Part shown: positions 32,558 through 43,346 of the stretch, in pieces
How positions within the stretch are numbered: the first letter of the stretch is position 1
Layout: each line of letters starts with the position of its first letter
NCBI RefSeq assembly: GCF_009789555.1
Contig: NZ_CP046902.1
Coordinates: 4,232,001-4,296,000 of the forward strand
DNA length: 64,000 nucleotides
Origin: Stutzerimonas stutzeri
GTDB lineage: Bacteria > Pseudomonadota > Gammaproteobacteria > Pseudomonadales > Pseudomonadaceae
Reading direction: 5' to 3'
Made by a program: the position numbers and the translations under genes
Notes under the pieces: model-generated
What the model saw: only the letters and a program-made list of their open reading frames with translations
What the model was told of the DNA's origin: nothing
Database searches by the model: none

Positions 32558-34942
32558 ATGAACGACGACAGCAATCAGGAATTCGAGCAGAGCATATCCT
32601 CCACCGGGCTGGTTCTGCCCGACCAGGATCAGCCGGACAAGCTCTACATCATCCCGGTGCACAACCGACCCTTTTTCCCGGCGCAGGTCCTGCCGGTAAT
32701 CGTCAATGAGCATCCATGGGCGGAAACCCTGGAGCGGGTCTCCAAGACGCCTCATCAGCGCCTGGCTCTGTTCTTCGTGGACACGCCAGCCCAGGAGGAT
32801 ACCGCCAGTTTCGATCCGAATGCGCTGCCCGAGCACGGCACCATGGTCCGCGTGCACCACGCCTCCAGGGAAAGCGGGAAGCTGCAGTTCGTCGCCCAGG
32901 GTATGGCGCGAGTGCGCATCCGCGGTTGGTTGCGGCGCAAACCGCCGTATCTCGTCGAAGTGGAATACCCGCAAAGCGACGAGGACCCGCGCGACGAGGT
33001 CAAGGCCTACGGCATGGCACTGATCAACGCGATCAAGGAGCTGCTACCGCTCAATCCGTTGTACAGCGAAGAACTGAAGAATTACCTCAATCGCTTCAGC
33101 CCGAACGCGCCGTCCCCGCTGACCGATTTCGCCGCCGCCCTGACCACCGCGCCAGGGCTTGAGTTGCAGGAAGTGCTCGATACCGTGCCCGTGCTCAAGC
33201 GCATGGAAAAGGTGCTTCCGCTGCTGCGCAAGGAGGTCGAAGTCGCCAAGCTGCAGAAGGAGCTGACCGGGGAAGTCAACCGCAAGATCGGCGAGCGCCA
33301 GCGCGAATTCTTCCTCAAGGAGCAACTCAAGATCATCCAGCAGGAGCTGGGCATTACCAAGGATGACCGCAGCGCCGATGCCGACGAGTTCCGCTCACGG
33401 CTGGAGGGGAAAGTGGTCCCCGCCGCCGCCCAGAAGCGCATCGACGATGAACTGACCAAGCTGTCGGTGCTGGAGACCGGCTCGCCCGAATACGCGGTGA
33501 CCCGCAATTATCTCGACTGGGCCACCGCCATGCCCTGGGGCCTGTACAGCGAGGACAAGCTGGACCTCGGTCGGGCGCGCAAGATACTCAATGAACATCA
33601 CGCCGGGCTCGACGACATCAAGAGCCGCATCATCGAATTCCTCGCAGTCGGTGCGTTCCGCGGCGAGATCGCCGGGTCGATCGTGCTGCTGGTGGGACCG
33701 CCCGGCGTCGGCAAGACCAGCATCGGCAAGTCCATCGCCGAGTCTCTGGGGCGGCCTTTCTATCGCTTCAGCGTCGGCGGCATGCGCGACGAGGCGGAGA
33801 TCAAGGGGCACCGCCGTACCTATATCGGCGCCCTGCCCGGCAAGTTGGTACAGGCACTGAAAGAGGTCGAGGTGATGAACCCGGTGATCATGCTCGACGA
33901 AGTCGATAAGCTGGGTAACAGCCATCAGGGCGACCCGGCGTCGGCCTTGCTGGAAACACTGGACCCGGAGCAGAACGTCGGCTTCCTGGACCACTATCTC
34001 GATCTGCGCCTCGATCTGTCCAAGGTGCTGTTTGTATGCACCGCCAATAGCCTGTATTCCATTCCCGGCCCCTTGCTGGACCGGATGGAAATCATCCGGC
34101 TGTCCGGCTACATCACCGAAGAAAAGCTGGCCATCGCCAAACGCCATCTCTGGCCGCGTCAGCTTGAGCGTGCCGGGGTTCCGAAAAATCGCCTGGCGAT
34201 CAACGACAGCGCGCTGCGCAACCTCATCGAAGGCTATGCGCGCGAAGCCGGCGTGCGACAGCTGGACAAGCAGCTCGGCAAGCTGGTGCGCAAGGCGGTG
34301 GTCAAGTTGCTCGACGAGCCCGACAGCAAGATCAAGATTGGCCCCAAGGATATCGAGCGCTACCTGGGCATTCCGTTCTGGCATCCCGAGCAACTGCTCA
34401 CAGGCGTCGGCGTGGTGACGGGCCTGGCCTGGAACAGCATGGGCGGCGCTACCCTGCCGATCGAGGCGACGCGCATCCATACGCTGAACCGTGGCTTCAA
34501 GCTCACCGGCAAGCTCGGAGACGTGATGAAGGAGTCGGCCGAAATCGCCTTCAGCTACGTCAATTCGCATTTGAAGGAGTTCAAGGGCGACCCGGCATTC
34601 TTCGATCAGGCCTTCGTGCACATGCACGTGCCAGAAGGCGCAACGCCCAAGGACGGGCCCAGCGCAGGCATCAGCATGGCCAGCGCATTGCTCTCGCTGG
34701 CGCGTAACCAGGCGCCGAAGAAGGGTGTCGCGATGACCGGCGAACTGACCCTGACCGGCCTCGTCCTGCCGATCGGCGGCTTGCGCGAAAAAGTGATCGC
34801 AGCGCGCCGCTTGAAGCTGTACGAGCTGATCATTCCCGAGCTGAACCGGGGTGACTTCGAAGAACTGCCGGACTATCTGAAAGAAGGCTTGACGATGCAT
34901 TTCGCCAAACGCTTCCAGGATGTGGTCAAGGTGCTGTTCTGA
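32558..34942 (+). CDS. asrA: Lon-family ATP-dependent protease (AsrA-like)
   Basis: This 794-residue Lon-type protease has an N-terminal substrate domain (residues about 25-230), an AAA module with Walker A GPPGVGKTS and Walker B VIMLDEVDKLG, and a C-terminal serine-lysine protease domain with the catalytic Ser in PKDGPSAGIS and Lys in GLREKVIAARR. Synteny with pruR-putA on one side and the cysteine-protease inhibitor on the other matches P. aeruginosa PA0779 (AsrA, aminoglycoside-stress protease) rather than the main lon gene. It probably degrades misfolded proteins under stress. Confidence 0.9.
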   Translation: MNDDSNQEFEQSISSTGLVLPDQDQPDKLYIIPVHNRPFFPAQVLPVIVNEHPWAETLERVSKTPHQRLALFFVDTPAQEDTASFDPNALPEHGTMVRVHHASRESGKLQFVAQGMARVRIRGWLRRKPPYLVEVEYPQSDEDPRDEVKAYGMALINAIKELLPLNPLYSEELKNYLNRFSPNAPSPLTDFAAALTTAPGLELQEVLDTVPVLKRMEKVLPLLRKEVEVAKLQKELTGEVNRKIGERQREFFLKEQLKIIQQELGITKDDRSADADEFRSRLEGKVVPAAAQKRIDDELTKLSVLETGSPEYAVTRNYLDWATAMPWGLYSEDKLDLGRARKILNEHHAGLDDIKSRIIEFLAVGAFRGEIAGSIVLLVGPPGVGKTSIGKSIAESLGRPFYRFSVGGMRDEAEIKGHRRTYIGALPGKLVQALKEVEVMNPVIMLDEVDKLGNSHQGDPASALLETLDPEQNVGFLDHYLDLRLDLSKVLFVCTANSLYSIPGPLLDRMEIIRLSGYITEEKLAIAKRHLWPRQLERAGVPKNRLAINDSALRNLIEGYAREAGVRQLDKQLGKLVRKAVVKLLDEPDSKIKIGPKDIERYLGIPFWHPEQLLTGVGVVTGLAWNSMGGATLPIEATRIHTLNRGFKLTGKLGDVMKESAEIAFSYVNSHLKEFKGDPAFFDQAFVHMHVPEGATPKDGPSAGISMASALLSLARNQAPKKGVAMTGELTLTGLVLPIGGLREKVIAARRLKLYELIIPELNRGDFEELPDYLKEGLTMHFAKRFQDVVKVLF

Positions 34943-35107
34943 TCTGTCCGACGCCGCGGGCTACGGCCATCGCGTCGGCCCATCCATGTGGCGCCACGAC
35001 AGGATGAAGGCGGCAGTCGGCAAGCCGCCTTTACGATTGGGCGTCGGCGTCTTAAGGTTCCACCCGACGCCCGAGCGTTTCCATTCATCCAATCGAGTCG
35101 GTCGCCC

Positions 35108-35503
35108 ATGCCTTCTGCCCTGCCCCACCTCTTGTCATCTGCGGCGCTGCTTGCCCTGGCCGGTTGCGCTGGCACGCCGCCCAGCAGTGTCGCGCTAAAC
35201 GACGATGCTGCCTGCCCGCTGTCGCTGCAGTCCGGCCAGACCCTGATCCTCAGCTTGCCCAGCAACCCGACCAGCGGCTATCGCTGGATGCTTCGCGACG
35301 TCTCGTCCGAGCAGCTCGAGAGCCTGGGCCCTGAAGTGTTCAGCTCCGGAAAGAACGATCTGATCGGCGCCGACGGCATCTCCACCTGGCGCTTCGAAGC
35401 CGCCGAGCGCGGCAGCGGCCGCCTTTATCTGACCTATCAACGCCCTTGGGAAAACGACGCGGAACCGGCCGGCCTGTTCGACTGCCGCATCGAGGTGCAG
35501 TGA
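35108..35503 (+). CDS. icp: chagasin-family cysteine protease inhibitor, lipoprotein
   Basis: This 131-residue protein has a lipobox (LAGC), so it should be anchored in the envelope. The I42 inhibitor loops are present: NPTSGYRW near residue 55 and RPW near residue 115, which plug the active sites of papain-like proteases. It follows the Lon-type gene as in P. aeruginosa PA0778. The ATG at 35108 gives a proper lipoprotein signal; the frame is open further upstream but that part is not signal-like. The ribosome site is weak. Confidence 0.85.
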   Translation: MPSALPHLLSSAALLALAGCAGTPPSSVALNDDAACPLSLQSGQTLILSLPSNPTSGYRWMLRDVSSEQLESLGPEVFSSGKNDLIGADGISTWRFEAAERGSGRLYLTYQRPWENDAEPAGLFDCRIEVQ

Positions 35504-35610
35504 GGCGGCGACGCTGACGGACCCGCGCCGATCGTCCATTGGACAACGGCGCCCCAGGCGGCTTTCCGGTACACTACCGCCCCTGTTTTTCAGCCTGCCC
35601 AGACGCCGCC

Positions 35611-36354
35611 GTGATCCACGACCCAGACCGCCTGTTCGCCAAGCCCCTCGCCCAGCCCCAGGATTTCGCTTTCAACGAAGACGTGGCGCGCGTGTTCCCC
35701 GACATGATCAAGCGCTCGGTGCCGGGCTACCCGACCATCGTCGAGAACATCGGTGTGCTGGCCGCGCAGTTCGCCCAGCCGAATACGTGCCTGTACGATC
35801 TCGGCTGCTCGCTGGGGGCGGTGACCCAGGCCCTGCGCCGGCATGTAAAGGCCGACAATTGCCAGGTCATCGCCGTGGACAACTCAACGGCGATGATCGA
35901 ACGCTGCCGCGAGTACCTGCACGCTCAGGACTCGATGTTCCAGGAGCTGCTGCCGGTCGAGGTGATCGAGGCCGATGTCCTCTCGCTGCAGTATCAGCCG
36001 GCCTCACTCGTGGCGCTGAATTTCACGCTCCAGTTCATCCCCCGCGAGCAGCGGCCAGCCCTGCTTGGCAGGATTCGCCGGGCACTGGTGCCGGGCGGTG
36101 CGCTGATTCTGTCGGAGAAGCTGCGATTCGAAGACGAGCAGGAGCAGGCGCTACTGACCGACCTGCACATCGCCTTCAAGCGTGCCAATGGCTACAGCGA
36201 GCTGGAAATCGCCCAGAAGCGCAGCGCCATCGAAAACGTAATGAAGCCCGACAGCCTCGAGACTCACCGCCAACGCCTGCTCGACGCGGGTTTCTCTCAG
36301 GTCGTGCCCTGGTTCCAATGCCTGAATTTCGCCTCGCTGATTGCCCTGCCATGA
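35611..36354 (+). CDS. cmoA: carboxy-S-adenosyl-methionine synthase
   Basis: This 247-residue SAM-binding protein makes carboxy-SAM from SAM and prephenate for the cmo5U34 tRNA modification. The Rossmann motif is [10 protein letters not shown] near residue 69. The family start [10 protein letters not shown] and [15 protein letters not shown] are present. I use the GTG at 35611, because the frame upstream of it lacks family sequence. The stop overlaps the cmoB start by four bases (ATGA), so the two-step pathway is one operon. Confidence 0.9.
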   Translation: MIHDPDRLFAKPLAQPQDFAFNEDVARVFPDMIKRSVPGYPTIVENIGVLAAQFAQPNTCLYDLGCSLGAVTQALRRHVKADNCQVIAVDNSTAMIERCREYLHAQDSMFQELLPVEVIEADVLSLQYQPASLVALNFTLQFIPREQRPALLGRIRRALVPGGALILSEKLRFEDEQEQALLTDLHIAFKRANGYSELEIAQKRSAIENVMKPDSLETHRQRLLDAGFSQVVPWFQCLNFASLIALP

Positions 36355-37313
36355 ACCTCGACCTGACACCCCTCGCCTGGCGGCTGGCCGGCACGCCACT
36401 GGCCGCCTGGGCCAACGGCCTGCAGCAGCAGCTCGACGCCAAACTCGCCATCGGCCATGGCGATCTGCCGCGCTGGCGCCGGTCCGTCGATGCGCTGCCC
36501 GACATCCAGCCCACCGCGGTCGAGCTGCGCGACACGTTCCGGCTGGATGCCGATTGCGACGAGGCGACACGCGCCGTCACCCACGACGCGCTGTTCGGCC
36601 TGTCGCCCTGGCGCAAAGGGCCTTTCGATGTGTTCGGCCTGCACGTGGATACCGAATGGCGTTCGGACTGGAAATGGGACAGGGTCGCGCCGCACCTCGA
36701 GCTGGCCGGCAAGCGCGTCCTCGATGTCGGCTGCGGCAATGGCTATTACATGTGGCGGATGCTCGGCGCCGGGGCCGACGCAGTGGTCGGCATCGACCCG
36801 AACTGGCTGTTTTTCTGCCAGTTCCACGCGATGAAACGCTACCTTGCCGAATGCCCCGTCTGGCACCTGCCGATGGCCCTGGAAGAACTCCCCGCCAAGC
36901 TCGAGGGCTTTGACACGGTGTTCTCCATGGGCGTGCTCTATCATCGGCGCTCACCGATCGATCACCTTCTGGACCTCAGGGATTGCCTGCTCAAAGGGGG
37001 CGAACTGGTGCTCGAAACCCTTGTGGTCGAGGGCGACGAACACACCGCGCTGGTGCCTGAGGACCGTTACGCCCAGATGCGTAACGTCTGGTTCCTGCCG
37101 TCGGTGGCAGCACTGGAGTGCTGGCTGCGACGCGCCGGGTTCATCGACGTACGCTGCGTCGATGTCAGCATCACCGGTGTCGACGAGCAGCGCAGTACCG
37201 ACTGGATGCGCTACCAGTCGCTGCCCGACTTCCTCGATCCGCAGGATCACCGCAAGACCATCGAAGGCCTCCCGGCACCGATGCGAGCCGTACTGATCGC
37301 ACGCAAGCCCTAG
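36351..37313 (+). CDS. cmoB: tRNA U34 carboxymethyltransferase
   Basis: This 320-residue enzyme transfers the carboxymethyl group from carboxy-SAM to 5-hydroxyuridine-34 of certain tRNAs. The SAM-binding motif [13 protein letters not shown] is near residue 125, and the family stretches [24 protein letters not shown] ([12 protein letters not shown]) and [13 protein letters not shown] follow in order. It overlaps cmoA, which makes its substrate. There is no other gene in the operon. Confidence 0.92.
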   Translation: MNLDLTPLAWRLAGTPLAAWANGLQQQLDAKLAIGHGDLPRWRRSVDALPDIQPTAVELRDTFRLDADCDEATRAVTHDALFGLSPWRKGPFDVFGLHVDTEWRSDWKWDRVAPHLELAGKRVLDVGCGNGYYMWRMLGAGADAVVGIDPNWLFFCQFHAMKRYLAECPVWHLPMALEELPAKLEGFDTVFSMGVLYHRRSPIDHLLDLRDCLLKGGELVLETLVVEGDEHTALVPEDRYAQMRNVWFLPSVAALECWLRRAGFIDVRCVDVSITGVDEQRSTDWMRYQSLPDFLDPQDHRKTIEGLPAPMRAVLIARKP

Positions 37314-37340
37314 GGGCCGGCCCCGTCCACGGAATAGCCG

Positions 37341-37622
37341 CTAACGCTCCCGTGAGCCGCGCTGCTCCGCCACCAGCTGCCGTAGCGGCATTTGCACCTT
37401 CTCGATCAGCTGGGGCCGGCTCAGGTCGCGCATGCGCAGTTGGCGATCACTGAGGCCGAGCAGGTGCCGGTAGAGTCGTCGCTTGCGCCAGGCGATGAAC
37501 CAATCCACCAGCGCCTGCTGGAGTTCGACCGGCCACATCGCCGGCATATAGAGGTCCGGCATCGGTGGCCGGTCCTGATCGTTGCCCCCACTGCGTTGCT
37601 GCTGTCGTTCAGAATGACGCAT
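37341..37622 (-). CDS. DUF1127-like small Arg-rich protein
   Basis: This 93-residue protein has a short core (WRKRRLYRHLLGLSDRQLRMRDLSR) that looks like the DUF1127 pattern of one amphipathic helix followed by LSDRxLRDxGLSR. The first 25 residues are Gln/Arg-rich, so an internal start (Met21 or Met26) is possible. It is convergent with cmoB. Some DUF1127 proteins act as small RNA-binding or phosphate/carbon regulators; nothing here decides its role. Confidence 0.6.
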   Translation of the reverse strand: MRHSERQQQRSGGNDQDRPPMPDLYMPAMWPVELQQALVDWFIAWRKRRLYRHLLGLSDRQLRMRDLSRPQLIEKVQMPLRQLVAEQRGSRER

Positions 37623-37771
37623 TGCATCCTCCTGCCTTCTGCCAGGGCGCCAGGCGCACCCGATGCCAGTCGACCACCCCTGTGATCGACGGAATCAGAT
37701 TGATCGCCCTTGACGATTCAGACAAACGACTACAATACAACTCTCGGTTCAGAAAAATTGAAGGCCAACCC

Positions 37772-38674
37772 ATGCCCGGTATGCCCGAAGCGCTCCCTCA
37801 ATCCGCTACGCCTCTGCTCGAGATCGACGTGTTGCGGACCTTCGTCTCCATTGCCGAGAGCGGCAGCTTCACCCGCGCCGCCGGTCAGATCTTTCGCACC
37901 ACATCGGCCGTCAGCATGCAGATCAAACGGCTCGAGACCATGCTCGGCTGTACGCTGTTCATCCGTGAAGCGCGGCGCATCGCGTTGACCACCGAAGGCG
38001 AGCGACTGCTGGGATACGCACGCCGGCTGCTCAAGCTCAACGAAGAAACGGTCAACGCGTTCATCGCGCCCCGGCTGAATGGCCAGGTGCGCTTCGGCAC
38101 CCCGTCGGACATCGGCACGCACATCCTGCCGGGGCTGCTGTCGCTGTTCGCCCGTACGCATCCGGGTATCGAGGTCAATGTCTCGGTGGGCCGCAGCCTG
38201 GACATGATCCAGCGCATCGATGCCGGTGAACTGGACGTTGCGCTCGTCAGCGTCGGCAATCTCGGCCAGGACGACTCCCGCGGTGAAGTCATCCACAGCG
38301 AACCACTGATCTGGGCGGGTCGAGCCGGTGGCGTCGCGGTCGAACGCAACCCGTTGCCCTTGGCCCTGTCGAGCCCCGACTGCGCGTGGCGACGCCAGGC
38401 GCTGGACGCACTGGACCGCGCGGGGCGCCCCTATCGCATCGCCTACTCGAGCGAGCAGTGCGCCGGCCAGGAGGCGGCCATGATCGCCGACCTGGCGGTG
38501 GCGCCGTACCCGCTGAGCCTGGTGAGGCCGCCTTTGAAGCGCCTCGAGGAAAGCGCCAGCCTGCCAGCCCTTGGCGTCTACCAGATCAAGCTGCTGCGCG
38601 CCGCAGGCCGCAGCGAGCCGGTCGAGGTGCTGTCACGGCATGTCATCGCCGCATTCGCCGCGTATCACCGATAG
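37772..38674 (+). CDS. LysR-type transcriptional regulator
   Basis: This 300-residue regulator has the LysR helix-turn-helix near residues 20-80 (LRTFVSIAESGSFTRAAGQIFRTTSAVSMQIKRLE, read in parts) and a periplasmic-binding-protein-like effector domain (residues about 95-290, starting VRFGTPSDIGTHILPGLLS). The ATG at 37772 gives a normal length; a long frame upstream of it is not conserved. No obvious divergent partner gene shows its target. The effector is unknown. Confidence 0.85.
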   Translation: MPGMPEALPQSATPLLEIDVLRTFVSIAESGSFTRAAGQIFRTTSAVSMQIKRLETMLGCTLFIREARRIALTTEGERLLGYARRLLKLNEETVNAFIAPRLNGQVRFGTPSDIGTHILPGLLSLFARTHPGIEVNVSVGRSLDMIQRIDAGELDVALVSVGNLGQDDSRGEVIHSEPLIWAGRAGGVAVERNPLPLALSSPDCAWRRQALDALDRAGRPYRIAYSSEQCAGQEAAMIADLAVAPYPLSLVRPPLKRLEESASLPALGVYQIKLLRAAGRSEPVEVLSRHVIAAFAAYHR

Positions 38675-38887
38675 CTGGCGCGACGCGCAATCAAACGAGC
38701 AAGCAGCATGGCGAAATGTTGATGGCAGTGGGTTTGCTCGTGCCGGGCGTGGCCCTCACGATGAATCGCAGCGCAGCCGGACCTCAGTCCCACCACCTCG
38801 ATGATCGTTCTCAGCGTCCTGCTGACCATTCTGCTGAACCCGTTCAAGCGCTAGAGCGATCCACCCGTGGCCGGATCGCCTGAGGCT

Positions 38888-39634
38888 TCATCCGCGCGCC
38901 GCAGCGGTGAGGATCAGATGCTTCATTTCCTTGACCGCCTGCTTGAAGCCGACGAACAGCGCATGTGCGACGATCGCATGGCCGATGTTCAGTTCGTTGA
39001 TGCCGGCGATGGCGGCGATCGCCTCGGCGTTGTGATAGTGCAGGCCGTGGCCCGCGTTGACGATCAATCCGTGGCCAAGCCCGGCTTCAACCCCGTCACG
39101 GACCCTCGCCAGCTCGCAGGCACGCTCGGCAACGCCGTGGGCATCGGCGTAGCGGCCGGTATGCAGCTCGATGGCGGGAGCGCCGATCCGCGCCGCCGCT
39201 TCGATCTGCCGCGGATCGGCATCGATGAACAGCGATACCTGCGCGCCGCACGCGGCCAGGCGGTCGACTGCATCGCGAATGCGCGACTCCTGGCCAGCAA
39301 CGTCGAGCCCCCCTTCGGTGGTCAGCTCCTGGCGGGTCTCCGGCACCAGGCAGACATGCTCCGGGCGCAACCGCTCGGCAAAGGCCAGCATCGCATCGGT
39401 CACACCCATTTCGAAATTCATTCGCGTCTGCAGCGCATCCTTCATCATCAGCACGTCGCGCTCTTGGATGTGCCGACGGTCTTCGCGCAGGTGCACGGTG
39501 ATCCCATCGGCCCCTGCCTCTTCGGCATCCAGCGCGGCCTTGACCGGGTCCGGATAGCGCGTTCCGCGCGCCTGGCGCAGGGTAGCGACATGATCGACAT
39601 TGACGCCGAGCAGGATTCGATTGGCTTCAGTCAC
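38888..39634 (-). CDS. pdxJ: pyridoxine 5'-phosphate synthase
   Basis: This 248-residue TIM-barrel enzyme joins 1-deoxyxylulose-5-phosphate and 3-amino-2-oxopropyl phosphate in vitamin B6 synthesis. Family stretches are [17 protein letters not shown] at the start, [17 protein letters not shown] (active-site Glu and His) and a C-terminal GHGLHYHN. Its start overlaps the recO stop by eight bases. The order pdxJ after recO is widely conserved in gammaproteobacteria. Confidence 0.95.
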   Translation of the reverse strand: MTEANRILLGVNVDHVATLRQARGTRYPDPVKAALDAEEAGADGITVHLREDRRHIQERDVLMMKDALQTRMNFEMGVTDAMLAFAERLRPEHVCLVPETRQELTTEGGLDVAGQESRIRDAVDRLAACGAQVSLFIDADPRQIEAAARIGAPAIELHTGRYADAHGVAERACELARVRDGVEAGLGHGLIVNAGHGLHYHNAEAIAAIAGINELNIGHAIVAHALFVGFKQAVKEMKHLILTAAARG

Positions 39635-40319
39635 GCGGAACCTCCTTCAAGTTCATGAACAATTCACGGCTGACCAGCGGTCGCCCCCCAAGATGCGGCG
39701 CCAAGGCCTGTCGCATCAACCGTTTCGCGGCGGCCAAAGCACCCGGAACCTCCCAATCGGCTTGCGCCATGGCCAGCAGTTCCGCGCCGTTGAACAGACC
39801 AGGCTGAAACTGCCCGACAGGCTCGAGGCCCGTATCTGGAAGCAATCGATAAAGCGTAGTCGCGACCACCGGCTGTCCCGCAGTGTCCTGGTCCAGAGCA
39901 AACCCGTAACCCAGCTCGGTCAGCAGCCGCCATTCGAATGCGCGCAGGATCGGCTCCAACGGACGCTTGGCCGCCAGCGCAGGCAAGGTTGCGACATAGT
40001 GGTCGAACAAGGCGGGGTGAGCATCCTCTGCCGGAAGCAGACGGATCAGCAATTCGTTGAGGTACATGCCGCTGAACAGCGCATTGCCATCCAGCCAGTA
40101 CGCGAGCCCAACCCCCTCCAGGCGCGCCACGGTCTTCAGCTCGCCACGACCGCGAAACTCGACCTCAAGCGGCACGAAGGCCCTGGCCAGCGTGCCCGCC
40201 TTGCCGCGAGCGCCGCGAAGGACTGCCCGCAGCCGTCCTTCAGGCGTGAAGAAATCCACCAGCGCGCTGCTTTCGCGATAGGGTCGACTGTGCAGAACGA
40301 AGGCGGATTGAACGTTCAT
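39627..40319 (-). CDS. recO: DNA repair protein RecO
   Basis: This 230-residue protein helps RecR load RecA on SSB-coated gaps. The N-terminal OB-fold region contains [20 protein letters not shown] and the DUF/TOPRIM-free C-terminal helical part follows; the zinc cysteines of some RecO proteins are absent, as in many gammaproteobacteria. It lies 108 bases after era and overlaps pdxJ. Gene order rnc-era-recO-pdxJ supports the call. Confidence 0.92.
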   Translation of the reverse strand: MNVQSAFVLHSRPYRESSALVDFFTPEGRLRAVLRGARGKAGTLARAFVPLEVEFRGRGELKTVARLEGVGLAYWLDGNALFSGMYLNELLIRLLPAEDAHPALFDHYVATLPALAAKRPLEPILRAFEWRLLTELGYGFALDQDTAGQPVVATTLYRLLPDTGLEPVGQFQPGLFNGAELLAMAQADWEVPGALAAAKRLMRQALAPHLGGRPLVSRELFMNLKEVPRD

Positions 40320-40427
40320 GGGTTCGAACCGAGCAGGCCACCAGATGGCGGGTCAACCATGCCGCTTGCCGCGGCCCGGCGCAACTGCAAGCGGTTATCG
40401 GAGATCAGGCAAGGTCGCTGCAATGGC

Positions 40428-41342
40428 TCAGCTGTAACCCAGCGAGTGCAGCGCTCGCTCATCATCGGACCAGCCGCTCTTCACCTTCACCCACAGGTTG
40501 AGCATGACCTTGGAATCGAACAGCACTTCCATGTCCTTGCGCGCTTCCTGGCCGATGCGTTTGATACGCTCGCCCTTGTCGCCGATGATGATTTTCTTCT
40601 GCCCGTCGCGCTCGACCAGAATCAGCGCATGGATATGCAGAACCCGGCCTTGCTGCTTGAAGTCCTCGATCTCGACCGTGATCTGATACGGAACCTCGGC
40701 ACCCAACTGGCGCATGATCTTTTCGCGCACCAGCTCGGCCGCCAGGAAACGGCTGCTCCGATCGGTAATCTGGTCTTCTGGAAAGAAGTGATCACCTTCA
40801 GGCAGATGCGAAGCCACCAGTTTCTCGAAGACATCCAGGTTCTGGCCATGCTGTGCGGAAATCGGCACGATCTCGGCTTTCGGCAACTGCTGCGCCAGCC
40901 ATTCGAAATGCGGCAGCAACTCGCCTTTGTCCTCGACGCGGTCGGTCTTGTTCACCGCGACGATAACCGGACCTTCTACATACTGGACGCGCTCGAGCAC
41001 CAGTTGGTCTTCTTCGGTCCAGCGCGTACGGTCAACGACGAACACGACGACATCGACGTCCTTCAGGGCCGACGAGGCGGTGCGATTCATGTAACGGTTG
41101 AGCGCGGTCTCGCCGTTCTTGTGCAGCCCCGGCGTGTCGACATATACGGCCTGGACAGCCCCTTCGGTCTTGATCCCGAGCATGTTGTGGCGCGTGGTCT
41201 GCGGCTTGCGCGAGGTGATTGCGAGCTTTTGCCCGAGCACATGGTTGAGCAGCGTCGACTTGCCGACGTTGGGGCGCCCGACGATTGCAACGTAACCGCA
41301 ACGGCTTACCGCATCATCATCCTGCAGGTGTTCATCAGTCAT
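40428..41342 (-). CDS. era: GTPase Era
   Basis: This 304-residue essential GTPase matures 16S rRNA and the small subunit. Switch and nucleotide motifs are [10 protein letters not shown] (G1), DTPGLHK (G3) and NKTD (G4); the C-terminal KH domain includes [26 protein letters not shown] sequence and GEIGKRIK-like [12 protein letters not shown] use the ATG at 41340-41342 because GGAG stands at the right distance; an ATG two codons upstream is too close. It overlaps the rnc stop. Confidence 0.95.
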   Translation of the reverse strand: MTDEHLQDDDAVSRCGYVAIVGRPNVGKSTLLNHVLGQKLAITSRKPQTTRHNMLGIKTEGAVQAVYVDTPGLHKNGETALNRYMNRTASSALKDVDVVVFVVDRTRWTEEDQLVLERVQYVEGPVIVAVNKTDRVEDKGELLPHFEWLAQQLPKAEIVPISAQHGQNLDVFEKLVASHLPEGDHFFPEDQITDRSSRFLAAELVREKIMRQLGAEVPYQITVEIEDFKQQGRVLHIHALILVERDGQKKIIIGDKGERIKRIGQEARKDMEVLFDSKVMLNLWVKVKSGWSDDERALHSLGYS

Positions 41343-42024
41343 GACCATTCTCCACGCCCAGGGCGATCAATGCCGAGGCAGCGGCAACCTGTTCGGCAAT
41401 ACGCCGGCTCGCACCCTGCCCTTGGGTCTTTTCGTTGAGCAGCGACACCTGGCACTCGACGAAGAAGGTGCGGCAATGCGGCTCGCCCTGAATGGCTACC
41501 ACCTCGTACTTGGGCAGCTCACAGGCCCGTGACTGCAGAAATTCCTGCAAACGGGTTTTCGGGTCCTTGTTGGTGTCGACCAGCGTCAGCCCTTCCAGTT
41601 CGTTGGCTAGCCAGGCGAGCACACGGTCGCGCGCCGCCTCCATTCCGGCGTCCAGGTAGATAGCGCCGATCAGCGCTTCGAGTGTGTCGGCCAGGATGGA
41701 TTCACGGCGGAACCCACCGCTTTTCAGCTCTCCCGAACCAAGGCGCAGGTATTCGCCGAGCTCGAAGCCGCGCGCCAGCACCGCAAGGGTTTCCCCCTTG
41801 ACCAGACGCGCGCGCAAACGCGACAGCTGACCTTCCTTGGCTTGGGGAAAGTGGCTGAACAGCGCCTCTCCGGCTATGAAGTTGAGAATGGCATCGCCGA
41901 GAAACTCCAGACGCTCATTGTTACGTCCGGCATAGCTGCGATGCGTCAGAGCCAGGAGCATCAGCTCCTGGTCCTTGAATTGATAACCGAGCTTGCGCTC
42001 GAGTCGGGCTAACGAAGTGCTCAC
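41335..42024 (-). CDS. rnc: ribonuclease III
   Basis: This 229-residue enzyme cuts double-stranded RNA in rRNA processing and regulation. The signature [12 protein letters not shown] and the second acidic site ([14 protein letters not shown]) form the catalytic core, followed by a double-stranded-RNA-binding domain (about residues 155-225). It starts with GTG at 42022-42024, overlapping the stop of the DUF4845 gene (GTGA), and overlaps era downstream. Confidence 0.95.
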   Translation of the reverse strand: MSTSLARLERKLGYQFKDQELMLLALTHRSYAGRNNERLEFLGDAILNFIAGEALFSHFPQAKEGQLSRLRARLVKGETLAVLARGFELGEYLRLGSGELKSGGFRRESILADTLEALIGAIYLDAGMEAARDRVLAWLANELEGLTLVDTNKDPKTRLQEFLQSRACELPKYEVVAIQGEPHCRTFFVECQVSLLNEKTQGQGASRRIAEQVAAASALIALGVENGHD

Positions 42025-42398
42025 GGCATCCTTAGGCGATATTCTTTATCGAAGTTCGCCACCAGATCGAGGTTACGGATCAGGGGCTCGCGTTTTTCGT
42101 AATCCAGATGGACCTTGAATTCATTGTTCTCGATGACGACTTTCAGCGCCTCCTCGAGATCGAGGTCGCGAATACCGTTTACATCCATCCCCTTTCGAAC
42201 ATGGCTGTAGAAGTCGCGGACGGTGCGGATGTCCATCGTCTTGTCACTTTCCACTCCGTTGATGATCTTGTCCATGGACATATAGTCGAAGTAATGCGGC
42301 ATCATCTTGAATGCGGTGCTGGCGAAGAACGCCACCAGCGCAAGCATCATGATCCAGCTCAGCATGGACAGTCCTTTCTGGGAACGGGCAAAACTCAT
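42021..42398 (-). CDS. DUF4845 membrane protein
   Basis: This 125-residue protein has one N-terminal membrane helix ([19 protein letters not shown]) with a pilin-like start ([10 protein letters not shown]) and a periplasmic domain. DUF4845 genes commonly lie between lepB and rnc in Pseudomonas, as here. I start at the ATG at 42396-42398, which has AGAGGT upstream; the frame upstream of it has no helix. The function is unknown; it may work with signal peptidase I. Confidence 0.82.
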   Translation of the reverse strand: MSFARSQKGLSMLSWIMMLALVAFFASTAFKMMPHYFDYMSMDKIINGVESDKTMDIRTVRDFYSHVRKGMDVNGIRDLDLEEALKVVIENNEFKVHLDYEKREPLIRNLDLVANFDKEYRLRMP

Positions 42399-42487
42399 GT
42401 CGACCTCTGTGTCGTACGTCACCCACCGATCGGGGCTGCTCAAATATAGCGGGCCGGCCCGGAGGAACCGGGCCCTGATTCACAGAC

Positions 42488-43345
42488 TCAGTGAATCAGC
42501 CCGACTCGAGAGAAATGCGGCAGGTTGCTGAACTTCGGATCCGGCCAACTCATCCATACGGCAAACGCCTTGCCGACGATATTGCGGTCTGGAACCATGC
42601 CAGCCAACTCGGAGGGAATTGCCGCGTCCTGCCAGTAGCGGCTGTCGTTGGAGTTGTCGCGATTGTCGCCCATCATGAAGTAGTGGCCTGTGGGGACGCG
42701 CCACTCGCGGTCGGGCTCGACGCGATAACGACCCATCTCCTTGCGAATCGTATGCTCGACCTCGCCCAGCTTTTCGCGGTACAGCTTGGCGCTGCCCAGA
42801 CTGCCCGGTTCTTCACCGATCAGCATCTCGGGAACCGGCTTGCCGTTGATGCTCAAGCGTTTGTCGCTGCTGTAGCGAACCACATCGCCCGGCAACCCGA
42901 TAACACGCTTGATGTAGTTGATATTCGGATCGCTCGGATAGCGGAAGACCATGACGTCACCGCGTTTCGGGTCACTGACTTCGATGATCTTGGTGTCGAC
43001 CACCGGCAGCCGGATGCCATAGGCAAACTTGTTGACCAGGATGAAATCGCCCACTTCGAGCGTCGGAATCATCGAACCGGATGGAATCTGGAACGGCTCG
43101 ATGAGAAAGGAGCGCAACACCAGGACGATGGCCAATACCGGAAAGAAGGATTTTCCGTATTCGATCAGGACCGGCTCCTTGTTCAGGGCCTCCAGCGTCG
43201 TCTGATCGGGCTCGCCACCGGTACGCCCCTGGTAGTTCGCTATCGCAGCCCGCCGACGCGGCGCGAAGAACACCAGGTCGATAAGCGTCAGGAAACCGCA
43301 TACCGCAACGGCAATCACCAGTAACAGCGGAAAATTGATCGACAT
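42488..43345 (-). CDS. lepB: signal peptidase I
   Basis: This 285-residue inner-membrane protease removes signal peptides. It has two N-terminal membrane helices (around 3-22 and 65-80), the catalytic Ser in PSGSMIPTL and the general-base Lys in NYIKRVIGLPGD, and a GDNRDNSNDSRYWG-like box (GDNRDNSNDSRYW). It lies one base downstream of lepA in the same operon, followed by DUF4845. Confidence 0.95.
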   Translation of the reverse strand: MSINFPLLLVIAVAVCGFLTLIDLVFFAPRRRAAIANYQGRTGGEPDQTTLEALNKEPVLIEYGKSFFPVLAIVLVLRSFLIEPFQIPSGSMIPTLEVGDFILVNKFAYGIRLPVVDTKIIEVSDPKRGDVMVFRYPSDPNINYIKRVIGLPGDVVRYSSDKRLSINGKPVPEMLIGEEPGSLGSAKLYREKLGEVEHTIRKEMGRYRVEPDREWRVPTGHYFMMGDNRDNSNDSRYWQDAAIPSELAGMVPDRNIVGKAFAVWMSWPDPKFSNLPHFSRVGLIH

Positions 43346-43346
43346 A

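Noticed and set aside
38801..38854. A 17-codon hydrophobic peptide frame between the LysR gene and pdxJ
   Set aside because: There is no ribosome site and it is too short to judge.
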